A DNA stretch of 50,439 nucleotides from Weizmannia acidilactici (GTDB lineage: Bacteria > Bacillota > Bacilli > Bacillales > Bacillaceae_C). Position 1 is the first letter of the stretch. Each line of letters opens with the position of its first letter. The notes beneath the pieces were generated by a model, which worked only from the letters and a program-made list of their open reading frames with translations, had not been told where the DNA came from and did not search any database. The DNA lies in the NCBI RefSeq assembly GCF_008974185.1, contig NZ_BKZP01000024.1, forward strand, positions 1-50,439, read 5' to 3'. This document shows positions 45,601 through 50,439 of the stretch, piece after piece. The translations under genes and the position numbers were made by a program.

Positions 45601-48600
45601 TCATGCCCCGGCGATTTCCTCCGCGTTCCGGTTGATGGTGTCAATGATGCCGATAATTTTCCTGGCATCATCCATATTGTCTTTAAAAATCTCGACAATG
45701 CTGCCGACGGTTTTGAACGGTTCCTGCTGCAACACTTTTTTATCAAGCGTACCGTTTTTCACAACATAATCAACGATCAGTTTGACAAAACGGACCTGGT
45801 TCAGATTCAGCCGCTCTTCAGAAAGGAATTCCGAAAATGCCGCATTGGCTGCTTTCGGGTCAAGCCCGACGATTTGGCGGACCAGTTTTGTAATTGGCGT
45901 ATTGCCGAAATCTTTCTCGTAATCTTCTTTCGTGCCGAGTTCTTTCCACAAGATGTTTTCGAGCGCCACCACATCAGCGGCGGTCAGCGGTTTATTATTG
46001 TTTAGTTTGTAAATCGCAATCTGGTCTTTATGCGCCTGCAAATAATGGTGCACCTTTTTCTTGTAGCTTTGCAAATCGTTCACTTCGTACATTGGGCCGT
46101 TTTCTTTCACTTCCAGCACTTCATCCTGGAAATTCGTATAATAGATTTTCTGCGTTTCTTTTTCGATAAATTTGATCAAATCGCGCAGTGCTTCACGGAC
46201 GGCATCGAGTTCAAACAGATCGGCGCTTTCCCAAAACTCCTCAGTCCGTACTTTGTCAATCACAGGCTTTTGTTCAAGCACTTGCGGAATCGTGCCGAGC
46301 TTCGACAATGCTTCCGCCGTTTTCACAACGCTGCGGATTGGTTTTGTGGCATTTTTCATTTGCAGCTTCGCGAGCTCAATCGTATACATGACCAGGTCGA
46401 ACCTTTTCGCAAACTCATCTTCCACAATCGGTATGACAATCGGCGAAATGTGTTCCTTGATTTCATTTGTATCAAGCACGGACAGTGATTGCCAGTTGCT
46501 GCGGTTCCGGAATTTTTCCACCTGTTGCAAATGATGGCGGACACGGAAATTTTCCTGGTCAAGCACGAGGATGCTTTTCACCGCTTCTTGCACCAAATCG
46601 TTGCGATGGCGAATATATGCTTCTTTTTGGTAATCGCTCCCCTGCAATTCACGGATGATGTCAACTTTTGCATTGAACAGTTTTTCGGTAAGGCTTTTGC
46701 CGACCTCCCCTTCCATGCCTTTCGGGTTTTCCCGGAAAAATTCGAAGTTCCCGCAGTAGTCAAAAATGAGGAAATGCGTTTTATCCTGGCCGATCCCGAA
46801 CAGGTCCGGGCAAAGTCTTGTCCCGCGGCCAATCATCTGCCAAAATTTCGATTTCGAGCGCACTTTTTTGAAAAAGACAAGATTGACCGCCTCCGGAATA
46901 TCGACACCGGTATCGAGCATATCAACAGACACGGCGATTTGTGGAAGCTTACGCCGGTCGGAAAAATCATCGATCAAACTTTGGACGTATTTCACGCTGT
47001 AATCAATGACTTTGGCAAAATGGCCGCCATACTCAGGAAAAAGATGATCAAACCGATCGACAATCACTTCGGCGTGGTGGTGGTTTTTTGCAAAAATAAT
47101 CGTCTTCCCGAGCTTATCCCCGCCTTCCACCTTAAGACCTTTTTCCATGAGATTTTTTAATACAGTATCAATCGTATTTTGATTAAACAACCATTCATTT
47201 AACGCCGCACTGTCAATGTCTTTTACATTTTCTTCATCTTCAAATGTTTCCTCAAACGCTTCTTTTTCCTCATCCGATAAATCATCGTAACGGATGCCTT
47301 CTTCAAGGAATTTCAGTTTCGTTTCAATTGTGCGGTAATCAACCAGGTACCCGTCTTTTACCGCCTGGTCGAGTTCATAGGCAAAAGTCGGCACACCGTT
47401 CTCAAGGCCGAATACTTCATATGTATTTTTGTCGATCTCGTCTTTCGGCGTCGCTGTCAGCCCGAGCAGGATTCCATCAAAATAGTCAAAAATGCTGCGG
47501 TACTTTTTGTAAATGCTCCGGTGCGATTCATCAATGATGATGAGATCGAAATGGCCGACCGTAAACAGCTTTTTACCGTCTTTCCTTCTTGCCTCGTCGA
47601 TCGCATTCATCATCGTCGGGTATGTAGAAAAGACCATCCGTGCTTCTTCCGGGTTATCTTTGTTATCGAGCAGGTTGCACAACGTCAGGCTCGGCAGCAA
47701 AGTATTAAAATTTTTATATGCCTGGTTGAGCAGCGTTTTCCGGTCCGCCAAAAACAGCACATTTTTCACCCAGTTATGCCGCGTAAGGACATCGACAACG
47801 GAAATCGCAGTTCTTGTCTTCCCGCTTCCTGTCGCCATAACAAGCAGGGCTTTGCGCTGGTTGCGGGAAAGCGCATTGCAAACAGCGAGAATCGCTTCTT
47901 TTTGATAATAGCGGTTTGTGATGTTGTCGTTCACCCGTATATTGTTAAGCTGCCGTTTCATCTCGCGGCGATTCAAAAGCAGGCTCAATTCCTCTTTATT
48001 GTAAAAGCCCGACACTTTCCGCGGCGGATAAGGCTCGTGCCAAATATACGTTTCAAATCCGTTCGTGTAAAAGATGACGGGGCGCGTGCCTGTCATCTTT
48101 TCTATGCAATCCGCATACAGCTTTGCCTGCTGACGGCCGATTTTCGCGTCTTTTGACGTCCGCTTTGCTTCAACCACTGCGAGCGGCTTGCCGTTTTCCC
48201 CGAATAAAACGTAATCGGCATAACCTTTTCCGGTCTGGTTCGGCATCCCGCTGACCGGATATTCACGTACAATGTCTTTGTTGAATTCCCAGCCGGCCAG
48301 TTTTAAGTCAAGATCAATGTATTTGAGCCGTGTTTCGAATTCCTTCAGCTCGTCGACATGGAAATCGTAATCCTGCGTGTTTTGCTCACGTTTTTCAGCG
48401 GTTTTTTGGCGCAATGCCTCGTTTTCTTTCATCAGTTCTTCAAGTTTTTTGTCTTTGGAGCTGAGTTGTTCATACAAATCTTTCAGCTCTTCCGGACGCA
48501 CCCGCTTCTCTTCGCCGACAGGCAGCAATGATTCGTCGAAATCACCAGCCGTAAAGGTGTCGGAGTAGCAATAATCAATCCAGGAAACAAACTGGTAGAG

Positions 48601-48939
48601 ATGATGCAGGGACAGCACCGCCTCATCACGGGTCACCGGCGCATTCGTATGGACGGACACATTGCCAAGTTTGACGACATATTTCATCATAGGGAGCAGT
48701 TCTTCATCGATAATCCCCAAAAAATTGGCGTCATGGATCAAACTGGAGAGATTATCCTGATACGGGATTTTTAGCGCCCCATCATACTGGTACACCCACT
48801 TCACCGCCAGTTCCAGCGCCCGCCGCGACTGGATCGCACTCACCGCCGGACTCACCACCAACGCCTTCTCCGCCTCCAAGCAAGCCTTTGCAAAACTCCG
48901 GTACTGCTTCTTCTCTTTCAAAAAATCAAAGTTCGACAC
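45601..48939 (-). CDS. hsdR: Type I restriction endonuclease subunit R
   Basis: A 1112-residue motor-nuclease subunit. In order: an N-terminal DUF4145-like domain (about 1-130), a charged coiled coil (150-190), the PD-(D/E)xK nuclease domain with Asp242, Glu257 and Lys259 (GYADYVL...VVEAKR), and an SF2 helicase with Walker A ATGSGKT (369-375), DESH box (470-473), VDMLDTGVDIPE and QMIGRGTRL of motif VI, then the C-terminal EcoEI_R_C-type domain. It translocates and cuts DNA lacking the host methylation pattern. It is 18 bases after hsdS, the last gene of hsdM-hsdS-hsdR. Confidence 0.95.
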   Translation of the reverse strand: MSNFDFLKEKKQYRSFAKACLEAEKALVVSPAVSAIQSRRALELAVKWVYQYDGALKIPYQDNLSSLIHDANFLGIIDEELLPMMKYVVKLGNVSVHTNAPVTRDEAVLSLHHLYQFVSWIDYCYSDTFTAGDFDESLLPVGEEKRVRPEELKDLYEQLSSKDKKLEELMKENEALRQKTAEKREQNTQDYDFHVDELKEFETRLKYIDLDLKLAGWEFNKDIVREYPVSGMPNQTGKGYADYVLFGENGKPLAVVEAKRTSKDAKIGRQQAKLYADCIEKMTGTRPVIFYTNGFETYIWHEPYPPRKVSGFYNKEELSLLLNRREMKRQLNNIRVNDNITNRYYQKEAILAVCNALSRNQRKALLVMATGSGKTRTAISVVDVLTRHNWVKNVLFLADRKTLLNQAYKNFNTLLPSLTLCNLLDNKDNPEEARMVFSTYPTMMNAIDEARRKDGKKLFTVGHFDLIIIDESHRSIYKKYRSIFDYFDGILLGLTATPKDEIDKNTYEVFGLENGVPTFAYELDQAVKDGYLVDYRTIETKLKFLEEGIRYDDLSDEEKEAFEETFEDEENVKDIDSAALNEWLFNQNTIDTVLKNLMEKGLKVEGGDKLGKTIIFAKNHHHAEVIVDRFDHLFPEYGGHFAKVIDYSVKYVQSLIDDFSDRRKLPQIAVSVDMLDTGVDIPEAVNLVFFKKVRSKSKFWQMIGRGTRLCPDLFGIGQDKTHFLIFDYCGNFEFFRENPKGMEGEVGKSLTEKLFNAKVDIIRELQGSDYQKEAYIRHRNDLVQEAVKSILVLDQENFRVRHHLQQVEKFRNRSNWQSLSVLDTNEIKEHISPIVIPIVEDEFAKRFDLVMYTIELAKLQMKNATKPIRSVVKTAEALSKLGTIPQVLEQKPVIDKVRTEEFWESADLFELDAVREALRDLIKFIEKETQKIYYTNFQDEVLEVKENGPMYEVNDLQSYKKKVHHYLQAHKDQIAIYKLNNNKPLTAADVVALENILWKELGTKEDYEKDFGNTPITKLVRQIVGLDPKAANAAFSEFLSEERLNLNQVRFVKLIVDYVVKNGTLDKKVLQQEPFKTVGSIVEIFKDNMDDARKIIGIIDTINRNAEEIAGA

Positions 48940-48957
48940 CCATATCCCCCCCTTGGA

Positions 48958-50151
48958 TTAGAGAGCTGACACTTCTTCCTTTTCGGTAAATAATTCGCCT
49001 TTGAAGGCACGTTGAAATATTGATTGTTGCATATCTTGCAATTTTAGAAGACTTTGTTTGAATACCTCTTTTTGTTTCTGTATATGGTATATAATTTGAA
49101 TAAAACTTTTTTGATCGTCTATTGTTGGTATCGTCGTTTTGTACTGGTCGAAGAATTGTTTAGGTACACGTTTTTGGCCGGCACTTCCCGTCATACTCAT
49201 CTCAGCAGCTGTTCTAAATTCAGGTAAAGAGGTTAAATAAAATAGCCATTCACTACTTATATTTTCTTTAGGCCTTAATACGTGAAATTCTGTCGATCCA
49301 AATCCAATTCCGTTTCTTAAATTTCGTGCGATTGCACCCTTCCCATTTTCCATACACGGGGTAATTTTTGCAAATAGTACGTCATTTTCTTTAAAATAAG
49401 TGAATCCCTTGTTTACTTCTTTTACTTTACGAGTTTCAGTTAAATCAATATCACCTTTTTCAGAGACCTTCGACATTGGAACAAATGATACTTCTAAATC
49501 ATCATTAATATCCCTTATTTCATTTTTGGTGGGGTTGATATCACAAATCTTACTCAATGGTACCTTTTCAGCTGCTTGATCCCCAAACATCTCCAAAAAC
49601 ACACTTTGCGTTAATTGGTCTAACGCTTCTATTTGTGCTTTTCGTTTGTCGATGAGTTCTTGGGCCTTGTCTAAAACGTCAACAACTTTGAGTTGATAAT
49701 CTATCGGAGGTATCTCAATTTGGAAGTCTGAAAATTGCCTTTTATTAATAATTGGAACTACAGGTGCATTTGCTATAAGCTGAAGTTTTTTTCTATCATT
49801 CCATATTTTATAAGCTAAGTACTTTTCATTGACTATATTTTTATTAGGGACAATAGCATTTAATTGTTGATTAAATGCAGCCATTTCTTGTTTTAGTATA
49901 CCAACTTTACCTATAATTCCAATACATGTAACTAACACACTGCCTTGTGGCAAAATGCGAGCATGTTCAGCACCTTTATTAGATAAGTACTCTTTCGATT
50001 CGTTTAACATTGTTATTCTATCTATATACAAATCATCGGGTTTGATAAACATAACATCCTTTGAATCATAAAACTCACTATTACTTTTACTAGGTGTATT
50101 TCCTGTAATTACTTCACCTATATCTTTTAACTTATATGTTCTAAAATTCAT
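48958..50151 (-). CDS. hsdS: Type I restriction-modification specificity subunit S
   Basis: A 397-residue specificity subunit with two target recognition domains (about 1-150 and 200-350), each followed by a helical spacer (IPPIDYQLKVVDVLDKAQELIDKRKAQIEAL and a matching QSFIQIIYHIQKQKEVF-type helix, quoted as fragments). The S subunit reads the two half-sites of the bipartite target and bridges two HsdM molecules. It begins 11 bases after the hsdM stop. Codon use is more AT-rich than in the flanking hsdM and hsdR, as is common for horizontally shuffled hsdS. Confidence 0.95.
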   Translation of the reverse strand: MNFRTYKLKDIGEVITGNTPSKSNSEFYDSKDVMFIKPDDLYIDRITMLNESKEYLSNKGAEHARILPQGSVLVTCIGIIGKVGILKQEMAAFNQQLNAIVPNKNIVNEKYLAYKIWNDRKKLQLIANAPVVPIINKRQFSDFQIEIPPIDYQLKVVDVLDKAQELIDKRKAQIEALDQLTQSVFLEMFGDQAAEKVPLSKICDINPTKNEIRDINDDLEVSFVPMSKVSEKGDIDLTETRKVKEVNKGFTYFKENDVLFAKITPCMENGKGAIARNLRNGIGFGSTEFHVLRPKENISSEWLFYLTSLPEFRTAAEMSMTGSAGQKRVPKQFFDQYKTTIPTIDDQKSFIQIIYHIQKQKEVFKQSLLKLQDMQQSIFQRAFKGELFTEKEEVSAL

Positions 50152-50162
50152 AGAACTTCACA

Positions 50163-50439
50163 CTACCCTCTAATCATTTGTTTCAACTCTTGTAATCCCT
50201 GCATAATCTCTTTTTCCAACGCTTCCACTCTTTCAAGTATCATACTCGGCGCTTCATACTGCACTTCTTCATACTCAATCTCTTTATACTTGTTAATCGA
50301 AAGGTCATAGTCGTTTTCACGAATTTCTTCCACCGGCACAAAGAACGATTGCTCTGTCCGTTTCCGATCTTTTTCTGCTTCACGGTTATGGAAGCGCGCA
50401 ATGATGCCCGGAATATCGTTTTCTTCAATCGGGGTGCGC
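50163..50439 (-). CDS. hsdM: Type I restriction-modification methyltransferase subunit M, C-terminal end only
   Basis: The last 91 codons of an HsdM: ending in frame with IPGIIARFHNREAEKDR, SFFVPVEEIREN DYDLSINKYKE-type sequence and a coiled-coil tail (ILERVEALEKEIMQGLQEL). NDYDLSINKYKEI is the well-conserved C-terminal block of type I N6-adenine methyltransferases. The catalytic NPPF motif lies beyond the window. It is directly followed by hsdS. Confidence 0.93.
   Translation of the reverse strand, partial: RTPIEENDIPGIIARFHNREAEKDRKRTEQSFFVPVEEIRENDYDLSINKYKEIEYEEVQYEAPSMILERVEALEKEIMQGLQELKQMIRG

Overview
The window looks like chromosomal DNA of a low-to-moderate GC Firmicute in the Bacillaceae, most like Bacillus (Heyndrickxia/Weizmannia) coagulans. 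The grounds are strong GGAGG-type ribosome binding sites, SigA-type promoters, SAM-I and cobalamin riboswitches, LicT/RAT antitermination, a CIRCE element, PurBox-like sites and the gene families themselves. The species name is an inference. No rRNA, tRNA, CRISPR array or intact prophage was seen.

Layout. 1-0.7 kb: a folate-type ECF substrate-binding component (folT). 1.1-9.7 kb (minus strand): a sigma-54-dependent activator followed by a textbook -24/-12 promoter and a five-gene operon made of two DUF917 + hydantoinase/oxoprolinase-like pairs flanking an NCS1 permease. 9.8-12.5 kb: a decayed CuA-type lipoprotein gene and a decayed amino-acid permease, then a DMT transporter. 13.6-13.9 kb: a 32-codon holin-like type I toxin with a candidate antisense RNA promoter. 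14.0-19.2 kb: a SAM riboswitch driving yezD, facing an ssuADCBE sulfonate uptake and desulfonation operon whose own leader is an unusual attenuator. 19.3-21.7 kb: a NupC-type nucleoside transporter divergent from PurBox-associated guaC. 21.8-24.1 kb: a graveyard with an IS1182-family remnant, a secreted-protein fragment, a heavily mutated Cys/Met-metabolism PLP enzyme and four spaced repeats. 24.1-28.9 kb: a beta-glucoside PTS operon (bglP-bglH) and a licT with a homopolymer frameshift, each preceded by a RAT/terminator. 29.0-33.8 kb: the 5-oxoproline operon pxpB-pxpC-pxpA-DUF969-DUF979-pcp. 33.9-40.1 kb: a frameshifted YkvA-like gene, an MFS transporter, an OsmC-like protein and an M20 amidohydrolase plus polar amino-acid ABC transporter operon. 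40.3-42.2 kb: htpG under CIRCE. 42.3-45.2 kb: a cobalamin-riboswitch operon. 45.6-50.4 kb: type I restriction-modification genes hsdR, hsdS and the 3' end of hsdM.

The most striking unit is 42.3-45.2 kb. A cobalamin riboswitch controls two cell-envelope proteins that together resemble the alpha/alpha-toroid and the DUF4430 (beta) halves of animal intrinsic factor/transcobalamin, followed by an ECF S-component. I infer a Gram-positive vitamin B12 scavenging system in which the two binding halves are separate membrane-tethered proteins. The second is the sigma-54 operon, a duplicated catabolic module probably acting on hydantoin-like or lactam rings, in which one copy of the ATP-binding enzyme has lost a conserved phosphate-binding motif. 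The third is the ssu leader, which folds as a terminator/antiterminator pair but matches no riboswitch class I recognise.
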